Below, piece after piece: positions 53,260 to 64,000 of a stretch of DNA of 64,000 bases. The number at the start of each line of letters is the position of its first letter. Position 1 is the first letter of the stretch. This DNA is from Sinorhizobium sp. A49 (GTDB lineage: Bacteria; Pseudomonadota; Alphaproteobacteria; Rhizobiales; Rhizobiaceae): assembly GCF_002002725.1 (NCBI RefSeq), contig NZ_MUNW01000032.1, positions 186,001 to 250,000 of the forward strand, read 5' to 3'. Below the pieces are notes generated by a model that worked only from the letters and a program-made list of their open reading frames with translations, did no database searches and was not told the origin of the DNA. Position numbers and translations under genes: made by a program.

Positions 53260-53658
53260 TTAGAAGACGGAGCAAAGAATCTCGCCACCAACATTCTGTT
53301 CGCGTGCCTGATGATCGGCCATCACGCCCTTCGGAGTCGAAAGGATGGTGATGCCGAGGCCGTTCGCGACCTGCGGAATGGACTTAACCGAGACATAAAC
53401 TCGGCGGCCCGGCTTGGAAACGCGTCCGATCTCACGGATTACGGAAGCGCCTTCGTAGTACTTCAGTTCGATGTTCAGCTCGGCCTTGCCGTTGCCAAAT
53501 ACGACTTCAGAGTATCCACGGATGTAGCCTTCAGCCTGAAGGACATCCAGAACACGTGCGCGGAGCTTCGAAGCCGGCGTGGAGACGCTCGACTTGCGGC
53601 GTGCCGCGCCGTTACGGATACGGGTGAGCATATCGCCCAGCGGATCAGTCATTGCCAT
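53260..53658 (-). CDS. rpsH: 30S ribosomal protein S8
   Basis: 132 residues. [14 protein letters not shown] near the start and the end [26 protein letters not shown]-like stretch (written here as [17 protein letters not shown]) identify S8, an assembly protein of the 30S subunit. Confidence 0.97.
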   Translation of the reverse strand: MAMTDPLGDMLTRIRNGAARRKSSVSTPASKLRARVLDVLQAEGYIRGYSEVVFGNGKAELNIELKYYEGASVIREIGRVSKPGRRVYVSVKSIPQVANGLGITILSTPKGVMADHQAREQNVGGEILCSVF

Positions 53659-53670
53659 GTGCCCGTCTCC

Positions 53671-53976
53671 TTACCAGCTCGACTTGACAATACCCGGCAC
53701 GCGGCCGGAATTGCCCAGTTCGCGAAGCGCAATACGCGACATGCGAAGTTTACGATAGTAGGCGCGCGGACGGCCCGTAACTTCACAACGGTTGCGGATG
53801 CGGGTCTTGGATCCATCACGCGGCAGTTCAGCCAGCTTGATGGTTGCCTTGAACCGCTCTTCGATCGGCAGAGACTGGTTCATGATGATTGCCTTCAGGG
53901 TGGCGCGCTTAGAGGCTTGCCCGGCAACCAGTTTGCGGCGGCGCTTGTTCTTTTCAACTGCGCTCGTTTTCGCCAT
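53671..53976 (-). CDS. rpsN: 30S ribosomal protein S14
   Basis: 101 residues, the long zinc-free type (no CxxC pairs). [21 protein letters not shown] at about 61-81 is the conserved end region. Confidence 0.97.
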   Translation of the reverse strand: MAKTSAVEKNKRRRKLVAGQASKRATLKAIIMNQSLPIEERFKATIKLAELPRDGSKTRIRNRCEVTGRPRAYYRKLRMSRIALRELGNSGRVPGIVKSSW

Positions 53977-54010
53977 AACAGTTATCCTTCTTTACGCTTG
54001 TCGTTACGGA

Positions 54011-54568
54011 TTACTGACGGAACGGGAAGTTGAACTCTGTGAGCAGAGCGCGTGCTTCGTCGTCGTTAGTAGCCGTCGTGCAAACGATGATGTCCATGCC
54101 CCACATCTGATCAACCTTGTCGTAGTTGATCTCAGGGAACACAATGTGCTCCTTGACGCCCATGGCGAAGTTGCCACGGCCATCGAAGGACTTCGGGTTG
54201 AGGCCACGGAAGTCGCGAACGCGCGGAAGAGCAATGTTCACGAGACGATCCAGGAACTCATACATCCGAACGCCGCGCAGGGTAACCTTGGCACCAATCG
54301 GCATGTCTTCGCGAAGCTTGAAGCCAGCGATGGAGTTGCGAGCGCGGGTGATTACCGGCTTCTGACCAGCAATCGCAGCAAGGTCGGCAGCTGCAACGGT
54401 CGGCTTCTTGCTGTCGCCGGTCGCTTCGCCAACACCCATGTTGATGACGATCTTGTCGAGGCGCGGGATCTGCATTTCGTTGGCGTAGGAGAACTTCTCC
54501 TGCATAGCCGCACGAATACGCTCGACATATTCCTTCTTGAGCCGGGGCTCGTAAGCGGACTTAGCCAT
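54011..54568 (-). CDS. rplE: 50S ribosomal protein L5
   Basis: 185 residues. [20 protein letters not shown] (about 30-49) and [22 protein letters not shown] (about 142-163) are L5 marks; it binds 5S rRNA. The start overlaps the rplX stop by eight bases. Confidence 0.97.
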   Translation of the reverse strand: MAKSAYEPRLKKEYVERIRAAMQEKFSYANEMQIPRLDKIVINMGVGEATGDSKKPTVAAADLAAIAGQKPVITRARNSIAGFKLREDMPIGAKVTLRGVRMYEFLDRLVNIALPRVRDFRGLNPKSFDGRGNFAMGVKEHIVFPEINYDKVDQMWGMDIIVCTTATNDDEARALLTEFNFPFRQ

Positions 54569-54872
54569 CGATCACTACTCCCGAACGCTTGGCCACGCGG
54601 ACCTTCTTGTCGCCATCGATCTTGAAGCCGACGCGGGTCGGCTTGCCGTCCTTCGGATCGGCAATCGCGATGTTCGAAAGATGGATCGAGGCTTCCTTGT
54701 TGATAATGCCGGCTTCCTGGCTCTGGGTCTGGCGCTGGTGACGCTTCACCATGTTTACGCCACGCACTACAGCCCGATCTTCCTTCGGCATTACCTGTAC
54801 GACTTCGCCGGTACGGCCCTTGTCCTTACCGGTGAGAACGACGACCTTGTCGCCTTTACGAATCTTTTGCAT
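54561..54872 (-). CDS. rplX: 50S ribosomal protein L24
   Basis: 103 residues. The KOW motif [29 protein letters not shown] spans about residues 3-31. Overlaps rplE. Confidence 0.97.
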   Translation of the reverse strand: MQKIRKGDKVVVLTGKDKGRTGEVVQVMPKEDRAVVRGVNMVKRHQRQTQSQEAGIINKEASIHLSNIAIADPKDGKPTRVGFKIDGDKKVRVAKRSGVVIDG

Positions 54873-54886
54873 CTCTCAACGCTCCC

Positions 54887-55255
54887 TTAGAGTACTTCCG
54901 GAGCCAGCGAGATGATCTTCATGTGGTTCTTGGCGCGAAGTTCGCGCGGAACCGGTCCGAAGATACGGGTGCCGATCGGCTCTTTCTTGTTATCGATAAG
55001 AACGGCTGCGTTTGTGTCAAAACGAATGACGCTGCCATCCGCACGGCGGATGTCTTTCGCGGTGCGAACGACAACAGCCTTCATGACATCACCCTTCTTC
55101 ACGCGGCCGCGCGGAATGGCTTCCTTGATCGAAACGACGATGATGTCGCCGATCGACGCGTACTTACGCTTGGAGCCGCCCAGCACCTTGATGCACATGA
55201 CACGACGTGCGCCGGAATTATCCGCCACGTCGAGGTTTGTTTGCATCTGAATCAT
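54887..55255 (-). CDS. rplN: 50S ribosomal protein L14
   Basis: 122 residues. [18 protein letters not shown] at the start and [24 protein letters not shown] at the end are universal L14 sequence. Confidence 0.98.
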   Translation of the reverse strand: MIQMQTNLDVADNSGARRVMCIKVLGGSKRKYASIGDIIVVSIKEAIPRGRVKKGDVMKAVVVRTAKDIRRADGSVIRFDTNAAVLIDNKKEPIGTRIFGPVPRELRAKNHMKIISLAPEVL

Positions 55256-55333
55256 GTCAGGTCGCCTTCTTGTTGTTACCGGGCCGGTTGGGTCTAGACC
55301 CCCTCGCCCGGCTTATTGTGCCTATCTCAAAGC

Positions 55334-55359
55334 AAAAGAACGCCCGGACTCGAGCGTTC
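55334..55359 (-). terminator. Internal terminator-like hairpin between rpsQ and rplN
   Basis: GAACGCTCG (55359-55351) and CGGGCGTTC (55346-55338) in the minus-strand RNA form a nine-pair stem, followed by TTTT. It lies in a 178-base gap, 75 bases after the rpsQ stop. Confidence 0.6.
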
Positions 55360-55433
55360 CTCTACTTCAATTGCGTGCTTCATACAGGTATTTGCCCAAG
55401 ACGCAAGGGTCTCGCGGTCAAAACCCGCAGAAA

Positions 55434-55670
55434 TCAAGCCTGGGCGGCAACCACCGTCCAGCGCTTATCCTTGGAGATCGGCGCGCATTCCTCGATGGAA
55501 ACAACGTCACCAACCTTGTACTGGTTGCTTTCGTCGTGCGCCTTGTACTTCTTCGAACGGCGAACGGTCTTCTGGAGAATCGGGTGCGCAAAGCGGCGCT
55601 CGACTCTGACGACGACGGTCTTGTCGTTCTTGTCGCTGACGACTGTGCCCTGCAGAATGCGTTTCGGCAT
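55434..55670 (-). CDS. rpsQ: 30S ribosomal protein S17
   Basis: 78 residues. [27 protein letters not shown] and the [19 protein letters not shown] block are diagnostic of S17. Confidence 0.97.
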   Translation of the reverse strand: MPKRILQGTVVSDKNDKTVVVRVERRFAHPILQKTVRRSKKYKAHDESNQYKVGDVVSIEECAPISKDKRWTVVAAQA

Positions 55671-55682
55671 ATTTTGTGGTCC

Positions 55683-55883
55683 TTAGGCCTTGGCTTCTGC
55701 CGCCTTCTGGCGGGCAATTGTTTTGACGCGTGCGATGTCCTTACGGACTTCGTCGATACGCGACGACTTTTCGAGCTGGCCGGTTGCCTTCTGGAAACGC
55801 AGATTGAACTGCTCTTTCTTCAGCTTGGCAAGCTCTTCGTTGAGTTGATCGGCGCTCAGAGCGCGAACATCTGCGGCTTTCAT
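55683..55883 (-). CDS. rpmC: 50S ribosomal protein L29
   Basis: 66 residues. [27 protein letters not shown] (about 13-39) and [14 protein letters not shown] identify L29. The ATG at 55883 is used since AAGGAG lies eight bases upstream. Confidence 0.96.
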   Translation of the reverse strand: MKAADVRALSADQLNEELAKLKKEQFNLRFQKATGQLEKSSRIDEVRKDIARVKTIARQKAAEAKA

Positions 55884-55895
55884 GAGATTCACTCC

Positions 55896-56309
55896 TTACT
55901 CTGCGATACGCTGCACGAAGCGCGTCTTGACAGAGAGCTTGGCAGCACCAAGACGAAGTGCCTCACGGGCGAGTTCTTCGCTGACACCATCGATCTCGAA
56001 CATCATACGACCAGGCTTGACCTTGCACGCCCAGTATTCAACCGAGCCCTTACCCTTACCCATACGGACTTCGGTAGGCTTGGCGGTGACCGGAACGTCA
56101 GGGAACACACGGATCCAGACGCGGCCGGCACGCTTCATATGGCGGGTGATCGCGCGGCGGGCCGCTTCGATCTCGCGCGCATTGACGCGGTTTGGTTCTT
56201 GAGCCTTCAGGCCGAATTCACCAAAGGAAAGATCAGATCCGCCCTTGGCTACGCCCTTGATGCGGCCCTTGAATTGCTTGCGATACTTCGTACGCTTTGG
56301 CTGCAACAT
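55896..56309 (-). CDS. rplP: 50S ribosomal protein L16
   Basis: 137 residues. [19 protein letters not shown] at the start and [26 protein letters not shown] at about 80-105 identify L16. Confidence 0.98.
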   Translation of the reverse strand: MLQPKRTKYRKQFKGRIKGVAKGGSDLSFGEFGLKAQEPNRVNAREIEAARRAITRHMKRAGRVWIRVFPDVPVTAKPTEVRMGKGKGSVEYWACKVKPGRMMFEIDGVSEELAREALRLGAAKLSVKTRFVQRIAE

Positions 56310-56347
56310 TTTTTTAATTCTCCGATATTGGCTGCCACGCGCGCATG

Positions 56348-57061
56348 TTACGCGTTTTCGCGACGACGCTCTCTGCTGCTGCCGCCCTGGTTGTCACTCT
56401 CGATCGCGCGACGCTCGGAAGCCATCGGATCGTGCTCAAGGATTTCGCCCTTGAAGATCCAGACCTTGATGCCGCAGATACCGAAAGCGGTTTGAGCTTC
56501 AGACGTACCGTAGTCGATGTCCGCACGCAGGGTGTGCAGCGGAACGCGACCTTCGCGGTACCATTCCGTACGAGCGATTTCGGCACCACCAAGACGACCG
56601 GCGCAGGTGATCTTGATGCCTTCGGCGCCAAGACGCATGGCCGACTGAACAGCGCGCTTCATCGCACGGCGGAAAGCCACGCGGCGCTCGAGCTGCTGAG
56701 CGATCGACTGAGCAACGAGGGTCGCGTCAACTTCCGGCTTACGCACTTCAACGATGTTGAGATGGGTTTCGGAGTTGGTCATCTCGGAAAGCTTCTTGCG
56801 GAGCTTTTCGATGTCTGCGCCCTTCTTGCCGATGATCAGACCCGGACGAGCCGAGTGGATCGTGACGCGGCACTTCTTGTGCGGACGCTCGATCACGACC
56901 TTGGCAATGCCAGCGGCCTTGAGCTCTTCCATCAGGTAAGCGCGGATCTTCAGGTCTTCGTGAAGAAGCTGACCGTATTCCGCGTTATCAGCGAACCAGC
57001 GGCTATCCCAGGTCCGGTTGATGCCGAGACGGAAACCGATCGGATTAATCTTCTGGCCCAT
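56348..57061 (-). CDS. rpsC: 30S ribosomal protein S3
   Basis: 237 residues. N-terminal [16 protein letters not shown] domain (about 38-107; [16 protein letters not shown]) and the C-terminal [26 protein letters not shown]. The start overlaps the rplV stop by one base. Confidence 0.98.
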   Translation of the reverse strand: MGQKINPIGFRLGINRTWDSRWFADNAEYGQLLHEDLKIRAYLMEELKAAGIAKVVIERPHKKCRVTIHSARPGLIIGKKGADIEKLRKKLSEMTNSETHLNIVEVRKPEVDATLVAQSIAQQLERRVAFRRAMKRAVQSAMRLGAEGIKITCAGRLGGAEIARTEWYREGRVPLHTLRADIDYGTSEAQTAFGICGIKVWIFKGEILEHDPMASERRAIESDNQGGSSRERRRENA

Positions 57062-57450
57062 TATGCAGCCTCCCCTTTGGCTTCCACTTCACGAACGACG
57101 ATCGTCAAGTGAGAGAACGGCTTTTCAACACGCGATGCACGGCCGCGACCACGAGCGTGGAAGCGCTTCATCACAATCGACTTGCCAACATACGCCTCGG
57201 CAACGATGAGCGAATCAACGTCGAGGTCGTGGTTGTTTTCAGCGTTTGCGATCGCGGATTCAAGCGTCTTCTTGACCGTCTCGGAGATCCGCTTGCGCGA
57301 GAACTCGAGTTCGGCCAGAGCGCGCTCGACCTTCTTGCCGCGGATCATCGCGGCAACCAGGTTGAGCTTCTGGGGGCTGACGCGGATCGTGCGCGCAATT
57401 GCCTGCGCTTCATTATCCTTCAGCCGGCGTTCGGCTTTTGCCTTGCCCAT
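57061..57450 (-). CDS. rplV: 50S ribosomal protein L22
   Basis: 129 residues. [25 protein letters not shown] (about 25-49) and [23 protein letters not shown] (about 99-121) are the L22 blocks lining the exit tunnel. Confidence 0.97.
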   Translation of the reverse strand: MGKAKAERRLKDNEAQAIARTIRVSPQKLNLVAAMIRGKKVERALAELEFSRKRISETVKKTLESAIANAENNHDLDVDSLIVAEAYVGKSIVMKRFHARGRGRASRVEKPFSHLTIVVREVEAKGEAA

Positions 57451-57452
57451 TG

Positions 57453-57731
57453 TTACTTCCTCTTTGCCTTCTTGTCCGCACCATGACCGTAATAGGTCCG
57501 GGTCGGAGAGAATTCACCGAACTTGTGTCCGACCATTTCTTCTGACACCGAAACGGGAACATGCTTGTTGCCGTTGTAGACGCCGAAGGTGAGACCCACG
57601 AACTGCGGAAGGATCGTGGAGCGACGGCTCCACATCTTGATCACTTCGTTACGACCGCCGTCACGAACCTTCTCAGCCTTCTTGAGAAGATAGCCGTCAA
57701 CAAACGGACCTTTCCATACTGAACGAGCCAC
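57453..57731 (-). CDS. rpsS: 30S ribosomal protein S19
   Basis: 92 residues. [20 protein letters not shown] and [23 protein letters not shown] are S19 hallmarks. Two bases separate it from rplV. Confidence 0.98.
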   Translation of the reverse strand: MARSVWKGPFVDGYLLKKAEKVRDGGRNEVIKMWSRRSTILPQFVGLTFGVYNGNKHVPVSVSEEMVGHKFGEFSPTRTYYGHGADKKAKRK

Positions 57732-57746
57732 TTGAGACTTCCTCTC

Positions 57747-58586
57747 TTACTTCTTGCGCTGGTGACGCGACCGCATGATGAACTTGTCGGTCGACTTGTT
57801 GGAGCGCGTCCGCTTGCCCTTCGTCGGCTTGCCCCAAGGGGTAACCGGGTGGCGACCACCGGACGTACGGCCTTCACCACCGCCGTGCGGATGGTCAACC
57901 GGGTTCATGACGACGCCGCGAACGTGCGGCTTCTTACCGCGCCAGCGCGAACGACCAGCCTTACCGTCATTGATGTTGCCGTGATCGGGGTTCGATACAG
58001 CACCGATGGATGCAAGGCAAGAGCCGTGCACAAGGCGCTGTTCGCCAGAGTTCAGGCGAAGGATCGCCATGCCCTGGTCACGACCAACGAGCTGAGCGTA
58101 GGTACCGGCGGAGCGAGCGAGCTGACCACCCTTGCCCGGCTTCATTTCCACGTTGTGGATGATGGAGCCGACCGGGATGAACTGCAGCGGCATGGTGTTG
58201 CCGGGCTTTACGTCGACAGCTGCCTTTGCCGAAGCGATGACCTTGTCGCCGGCAGCGAGACGCTGCGGAGCGAGGATGTAGGCCTGTTCGCCATCGGCGT
58301 AGGTTACCAGCGCGATGAAAGCGGTGCGGTTCGGGTCATATTCCAGACGCTCGACGGTGCCTTCAATGTCGAACTTGCGACGCTTGAAGTCGACCAGACG
58401 GTAGGTCCGCTTGTGACCGCCGCCCTGAAAGCGAACGGTGATACGACCGAGGTTGTTGCGACCGCCCTTGGAGTGCAGACCTTCGGTCAGCGCCTTTACC
58501 GGCTTGCCCTTGTAGAGGCCGGACCGGTCAACGATGACCAGCTGGCGCTGGCTCGGGGTCGTCGGATTGAAACTTTTCAATGCCAT
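57747..58586 (-). CDS. rplB: 50S ribosomal protein L2
   Basis: 279 residues. The late block [32 protein letters not shown] (about 222-253) with the conserved His of HPHGGGEG identifies L2, needed for peptidyl transferase and subunit joining. Confidence 0.98.
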   Translation of the reverse strand: MALKSFNPTTPSQRQLVIVDRSGLYKGKPVKALTEGLHSKGGRNNLGRITVRFQGGGHKRTYRLVDFKRRKFDIEGTVERLEYDPNRTAFIALVTYADGEQAYILAPQRLAAGDKVIASAKAAVDVKPGNTMPLQFIPVGSIIHNVEMKPGKGGQLARSAGTYAQLVGRDQGMAILRLNSGEQRLVHGSCLASIGAVSNPDHGNINDGKAGRSRWRGKKPHVRGVVMNPVDHPHGGGEGRTSGGRHPVTPWGKPTKGKRTRSNKSTDKFIMRSRHQRKK

Positions 58587-58629
58587 TTTATTGTTCCCTT
58601 TTGGGTTTTTACCCTAATGGGCCTATCCG

Positions 58630-58923
58630 TTAGAGACCGGTGGAGACGTCGATGGACTGACCGTCGGCGAGCGTGATGATCGCCTTCTTCACGTCCTTCT
58701 GCTTCCCGGTAAAGCCGCGGAAGCGCTTGGTCTTGCCCTTGCGGACGAGCGTGTTCACGGCTGTAACCTTGACGCCGAACAGCGCTTCGACAGCAGCCTT
58801 GATTTCAGGCTTCGAAGCACCCTTGGCGACGTTGAAGACGATCTGGTTCTGTTCGGAAACCAGCGTCGACTTTTCAGTGATCGAGGGGGACACGATCACG
58901 TCGTAGTGGCGAAGATCCGTCAT
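58630..58923 (-). CDS. rplW: 50S ribosomal protein L23
   Basis: 97 residues. [40 protein letters not shown] (about 12-51) is L23, the docking site at the tunnel exit. The start overlaps the rplD stop (ATGA). Confidence 0.97.
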   Translation of the reverse strand: MTDLRHYDVIVSPSITEKSTLVSEQNQIVFNVAKGASKPEIKAAVEALFGVKVTAVNTLVRKGKTKRFRGFTGKQKDVKKAIITLADGQSIDVSTGL

Positions 58924-59540
58924 TTGAACCGCTCCTCCAGAGCTTCCACGGCAGCCTTGGAAAGCACGAGCTTGCCACGGCGCAGAATGTCGTAAACGTT
59001 GATGCCCTGAACCGGCAGAACGTCCACATTCGGAATGTTCTGAGCGGCGAGCTTGAAGTTGTTCTCGATTTCGGCGCCGCCGATAATCAGAGCATTGGTC
59101 AGACCGAGCGAGGCGAAAACGCCAGCCAGGGTCTTGGTCTTTGCTTCTGCGGCAACGAGATCGTCGAGAACGATGATGTTTTCAGCCTTCAGCTTGGCAG
59201 ACAGAGCGTGGCGAAGACCGAGTGCACGGACCTTCTTCGGCAGGTCATGGGCGTGGCTGCGAACAACCGGGCCATGAGCCTTACCACCACCACGGAACTG
59301 CGGAGCGCGAGCGGAATGGTGGCGAGCGCGGCCCGTACCCTTCTGCTTGTACATCTTGGCGCCGGTGCGCGAAACTTCCGCGCGGCCCTTGGCCTTGTGT
59401 GTGCCCTGCTGCTTCTTGGCGAGCTGCCAGCGAACGACGCGGGCAATGATGTCTTCACGGGGTTCGAGACCGAAAATGGCGTCCGAAAGGGAAACCTTTC
59501 CCGCGTCCTTGCCCTCGAGGGTTTTGACGGTGAGATCCAT
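58920..59540 (-). CDS. rplD: 50S ribosomal protein L4
   Basis: 206 residues. [46 protein letters not shown] (about 46-91) is the extended tunnel loop of L4. Confidence 0.97.
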   Translation of the reverse strand: MDLTVKTLEGKDAGKVSLSDAIFGLEPREDIIARVVRWQLAKKQQGTHKAKGRAEVSRTGAKMYKQKGTGRARHHSARAPQFRGGGKAHGPVVRSHAHDLPKKVRALGLRHALSAKLKAENIIVLDDLVAAEAKTKTLAGVFASLGLTNALIIGGAEIENNFKLAAQNIPNVDVLPVQGINVYDILRRGKLVLSKAAVEALEERFK

Positions 59541-59552
59541 TATTCGGCTCCC

Positions 59553-60239
59553 TTACTTGGATGCTTCGGCGCGCACGGCCGCGGGGCGCGGTGCGCCTTC
59601 CGGGGTGCCCGACTTGATGGCGTCACGAACGACGATCCAGGCACCCTTGGAGCCGGGGACTGCGCCCTTGACCAGGATCAGACCACGATCTTCGTCGGTC
59701 GATACGACTTCGAGGTTCTGCGTGGTGACGCGCGTCTGGCCCATGTGACCAGCCATGCGCTTGCCCTTCCAGACGCGACCCGGATCCTGGTTGGAGCCGG
59801 TCGAACCATGCGAGCGGTGCGATACGGAAACGCCGTGCGTTGCACGAAGGCCGCCGAAGTTGTGGCGCTTGATGGCGCCGGCAAAGCCCTTACCGATCGT
59901 GGTACCGGTTACGTCAACGAGCTGGCCCGCAACGAAATGGTTGGCGGTCAGTTCGGAGCCGATGTCGATCAGATTGTCCGCGGAAACGCGGAATTCGACG
60001 AGCTTCGCCTTCGGTTCGACGTTGGCAGCAGCAAAGTGGCCGCGCATCGCCTTCGGCGTGTTCTTAACCTTGGCAGTGCCGGCGCCCAACTGGACAGCGG
60101 TATAGCCGTTCTTGTCGTCCGTGCGCTGGGCTACCACCTGGCAGTTTTCCAGCCGCAGTACTGTTACCGGGATATGCTCGCCGGCGTCGTTGTAGACGCG
60201 CGTCATTCCCACTTTCTGTGCAATCACACCTGAACGCAT
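59553..60239 (-). CDS. rplC: 50S ribosomal protein L3
   Basis: 228 residues. [36 protein letters not shown] opens the protein; [33 protein letters not shown] (about 135-167) holds the methylated Gln site. The tail after about 200 is low complexity. Confidence 0.97.
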   Translation of the reverse strand: MRSGVIAQKVGMTRVYNDAGEHIPVTVLRLENCQVVAQRTDDKNGYTAVQLGAGTAKVKNTPKAMRGHFAAANVEPKAKLVEFRVSADNLIDIGSELTANHFVAGQLVDVTGTTIGKGFAGAIKRHNFGGLRATHGVSVSHRSHGSTGSNQDPGRVWKGKRMAGHMGQTRVTTQNLEVVSTDEDRGLILVKGAVPGSKGAWIVVRDAIKSGTPEGAPRPAAVRAEASK

Positions 60240-60379
60240 CGGTTCATTCCTCTTGAGAGTTAACGTCGGGGCGAACCCCTCCGCATCTCTTGTTTAAGGT
60301 CTCCCTCTGCTCCTTGCGGAACGTCGGGTCGCCCGTTTCTGGAAGCCGTTGGACCGAAGCCCACGTACCTTCCTTGTTA

Positions 60380-60688
60380 TTAAAGCTTAATTTCCACGTC
60401 GACACCGGCAGCGAGGTCGAGCTTCATCAGCGCGTCAACGGTCTGCGGGGTCGGATCTACGATATCGAGAAGGCGCTTGTGGGTACGCATTTCGAACTGT
60501 TCGCGGCTCTTCTTGTCGACGTGCGGCGAACGGTTGACCGTAAATTTTTCGATGCGCGTCGGCAGCGGTACTGGACCGCGCACGCTGGCACCGGTGCGCT
60601 TCGCCGTCGAGACGATTTCGCGCGTCGAGGCATCGAGGATCCGGTGATCAAACGCCTTGAGGCGGATGCGGATGTTCTGGCCGTTCAT
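60380..60688 (-). CDS. rpsJ: 30S ribosomal protein S10
   Basis: 102 residues. [23 protein letters not shown] and [30 protein letters not shown] are S10 signatures; it is also the NusE antitermination factor. First gene of the S10 group, 140 bases before rplC. Confidence 0.98.
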
Positions 60689-61004
60689 ACGACTTATCCT
60701 TGTTCATGTTAATTGCGGTTTCCGTGGAGAAACGCGCATTGAACTTCGTTTGATGTTCGGCCAGTCCGCTAACTTTTCAAAGATCGGAGGGACAAGGTTT
60801 CCCCTGCCCCTTCCTATTTGAGCGGCCGTGGCCGGCCTGTACTTTCGTAATCGCACTATACCAACGCACCATGCAAATCACGCTTGCGCGCCATTTGCAC
60901 TATTTCGGCGTCGTCGGCAAGCCGTGCGACCAATTAAATCATGCTGGGCGGCTATGTCCGAGGCGCATAACTATGCGCCTCGCCCAGTACCGCCCTTTCG
61001 CCGA
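60689..61004 (-). promoter_or_regulatory. tuf-rpsJ gap with hairpin and candidate promoter
   Basis: A stem (CGAGGCGCAT, 60959-60968, with its complement 60973-60982) begins 22 bases after the tuf stop, without T run. Further on, TATAGT (minus strand, 60860-60855) could be a -10 box for an S10-group promoter; its -35 region is poor but overlaps an inverted repeat, TGCAAAT/ATTTGCA (60872-60878 and 60893-60899). No gene is seen. Confidence 0.4.
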
Positions 61005-62180
<1,176 letters not shown>

Positions 62181-62251
62181 TTTCGGCTCTCCGTTTCCTG
62201 TCCCCTATCGGGGAAATCTTATCTATCTATTTCAGCGAAAGGGTATTCCGG

Positions 62252-64000
62252 TCACTTCTGACCGGAATACTTTGCCTGGATTTCCTGTGCGACGTTCGAC
62301 GGGACCGGCGAATAGTGATCGAAGGTCATCGTGTACTGGGCGCGGCCCTGAGACATCGAGCGCAGGTTGTCCACGTACTTGAACATGTTTGCCAGCGGGA
62401 CGTTCGCGTTGATGACAACGGCAACACCGCGCGCTTCCTGGCCCTGGATCTGGCCACGACGCGAGTTGAGGTCGCCGATAACGTCACCGACGTAATCTTC
62501 CGGCGTTACGACTTCGACCTTCATCATCGGCTCGAGGAGCTGAGCGCCGGCCTTCTTGGCTGCTTCACGGAAGCAAGCACGCGAAGCGATTTCGAACGCC
62601 AGAACCGACGAGTCGACATCGTGGAAGGCACCGTCGATGAGCGTCGCCTTGACGCCCAGCATCGGGAAGCCAGCCAACGGACCCGAAGACAGAACGCTTT
62701 CGATGCCCTTCTGAACGCCCGGGATGTATTCCTTCGGAACAGCACCACCAACGATCTTGGACTCGAACTTGAAGTCTTCGCCATCCGGGTTCGGTTCGAA
62801 GACGATCTTGACGCGCGCGAACTGGCCGGTACCACCGGACTGCTTCTTGTGCGTGTAGTCTTCTTCGTGCTGACGCGTGATGGTTTCGCGGTAGGCAACC
62901 TGCGGCGCGCCGACGGTTGCTTCGACCTTGAATTCGCGACGCATGCGGTCAACCAGGATGTCGAGGTGAAGTTCACCCATGCCTGCGATGATCGTCTGAC
63001 CCGACTCTTCGTCGGTCTTGACGCGGAACGACGGATCTTCTGCAGCCAGACGGTTGAGCGCGAGGCCCATCTTTTCCTGGTCGCCCTTGGTCTTCGGCTC
63101 GATCGCGATCTGGATGACCGGCTCCGGGAATTCCATGCGCTCGAGGATAACCGGCTTCAGCGGGTCGCAAAGCGTATCGCCAGTGGTGGTTTCCTTGAGG
63201 CCGGCCAGAGCAACGATGTCGCCTGCAAAGGCTTCTTCGATGTCTTCACGGCTGTTGGAATGCATCTGCAGCATACGGCCGACGCGCTCGCGCTTTTCCT
63301 TGACCGTGTTCATGACCGACGTGCCCTTTTCGAGCTTGCCGGAGTAGATACGGGCAAAGGTGAGCGAACCGACGAAGGGGTCGTTCATGATCTTGAAGGC
63401 GAGCATCGAAAGCGGCTCGCTGTCATCAGCGTGACGCTCGGTCTCGGCTTCGGTCTTGACGTCGATGCCCTTGATCGCCGGGATATCCAGCGGCGACGGC
63501 AGGTAGTCGACGACAGCGTCGAGCAGCGGCTGAACGCCCTTGTTCTTGAACGCGGTACCGCAGAACATCGGGTGGAACTTCACGTCGATCGTGCCACGGC
63601 GAACGAGCGCGCGGATCTGGTCGTTGTCAGGCAGGTTGCCTTCCAGGTACGCTTCGGTCGCGGCTTCGTCGATATCGACGACAGTCTCGATCAGAAGTTC
63701 GCGGTACTTCTGCGCTTCTGCCTTCATATCGTCCGGAATTTCGACGACGTCCCACTGAGCGCCGAGCGATTCGTCGCGCCAGATGAGAGCGTTCATCTCG
63801 ATCAGGTCGATGACGCCCTTGAACTCGGTCTCAGCGCCGATCGGCAGTTGCATGACGACCGGGATCGCGCCAAGGCGCGACTTGATCATCGAGACGGAGC
63901 GGTAGAAGTCAGCACCGGTCTTGTCCATCTTGTTGCAGAAGATCATCCGCGGGACATTGTACTTCTCAGCCTGACGCCAGACGGTTTCCGTCTGCGGCTC
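62252..64000 (-). CDS. fusA: Elongation factor G, 5' end outside the window
   Basis: 582 residues are visible; the start lies beyond the right edge, and the frame stays open to base 64000 ([19 protein letters not shown]). The [10 protein letters not shown]4 motif and domains II-V follow, ending at [23 protein letters not shown] drives translocation and ribosome recycling. About 115 N-terminal residues, including the P-loop, are missing from view. Confidence 0.97.
   Translation of the reverse strand, partial: EPQTETVWRQAEKYNVPRMIFCNKMDKTGADFYRSVSMIKSRLGAIPVVMQLPIGAETEFKGVIDLIEMNALIWRDESLGAQWDVVEIPDDMKAEAQKYRELLIETVVDIDEAATEAYLEGNLPDNDQIRALVRRGTIDVKFHPMFCGTAFKNKGVQPLLDAVVDYLPSPLDIPAIKGIDVKTEAETERHADDSEPLSMLAFKIMNDPFVGSLTFARIYSGKLEKGTSVMNTVKEKRERVGRMLQMHSNSREDIEEAFAGDIVALAGLKETTTGDTLCDPLKPVILERMEFPEPVIQIAIEPKTKGDQEKMGLALNRLAAEDPSFRVKTDEESGQTIIAGMGELHLDILVDRMRREFKVEATVGAPQVAYRETITRQHEEDYTHKKQSGGTGQFARVKIVFEPNPDGEDFKFESKIVGGAVPKEYIPGVQKGIESVLSSGPLAGFPMLGVKATLIDGAFHDVDSSVLAFEIASRACFREAAKKAGAQLLEPMMKVEVVTPEDYVGDVIGDLNSRRGQIQGQEARGVAVVINANVPLANMFKYVDNLRSMSQGRAQYTMTFDHYSPVPSNVAQEIQAKYSGQK

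Overview
The window is a stretch of high-GC alphaproteobacterial chromosome. The gene set, the ribosomal-protein cluster layout, the rhizobial families (DUF2336, DUF1489, DUF1697, PAS_5, BTLCP peptidase), two GGAAC-N16/17-CGTT general-stress promoters and a mosaic palindromic repeat of the kind described in Rhizobiaceae all point to the Rhizobiaceae, most likely Sinorhizobium/Ensifer. There is no insertion sequence, prophage, CRISPR array or rRNA operon. One tRNA gene, tRNA-Leu(GAG), is present.

Layout. 1-9.9 kb: 3' end of parE, then small accessory genes (GNAT acetyltransferase, DUF2336, a CitE-like protein, a nitroreductase/flavin-reductase pair, a periplasmic protein, a PlsC-type acyltransferase) and thrS. 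9.9-21.6 kb: yidD with an Fe-S scaffold gene led by a tiny upstream ORF, folE-hisI, a patatin phospholipase, a stress-promoter CBS protein, a rhomboid protease, a candidate small RNA, PAS and PilZ proteins, a secreted BTLCP peptidase and a D,D-carboxypeptidase with a SPOR domain. 21.6-31.7 kb: sdaA, an unlisted 33-residue membrane protein with its own terminator, membrane proteins, a MerR regulator next to mgtE, a deformylase-like protein lacking its metal ligands, a stress-promoter membrane protein, a class III nucleotide cyclase and the tRNA. 31.8-45.5 kb: lipB, a DMT permease, an XRE regulator, glutathione-dependent formaldehyde oxidation (adhC, fghA), crcB-pseudouridine synthase-HAD-ATP12, a guanidine-II riboswitch with its sugE/gdx exporter, degP-rarA, and msrP-msrQ. 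45.5-64 kb: a RIME-like element, then the minus-strand fusA-tuf-S10-spc-alpha gene block ending in rplQ.

How the genes work together. The last 18 kb is the translation and secretion core: elongation factors, 26 ribosomal proteins, SecY, adenylate kinase and RNA polymerase alpha, closed by a strong intrinsic terminator and interrupted by several terminator-like hairpins. adhC and fghA form the glutathione-dependent formaldehyde pathway; msrP-msrQ repair oxidised periplasmic methionine; degP provides periplasmic proteolysis. The gdx exporter is predicted to be switched on by guanidine through two ACGG-loop hairpins.

No wholly new multi-gene system was found. The best leads are small: the guanidine-II riboswitch, a three-hairpin candidate sRNA near 15.4-15.5 kb, the 33-residue membrane protein at 24.0 kb, the catalytically altered deformylase homologue, a 16-codon upstream ORF coupled to the Fe-S scaffold gene, ribosome-binding sites buried in hairpins, and paired covarying repeats. 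Functions are from recognised motifs; no database search was run.
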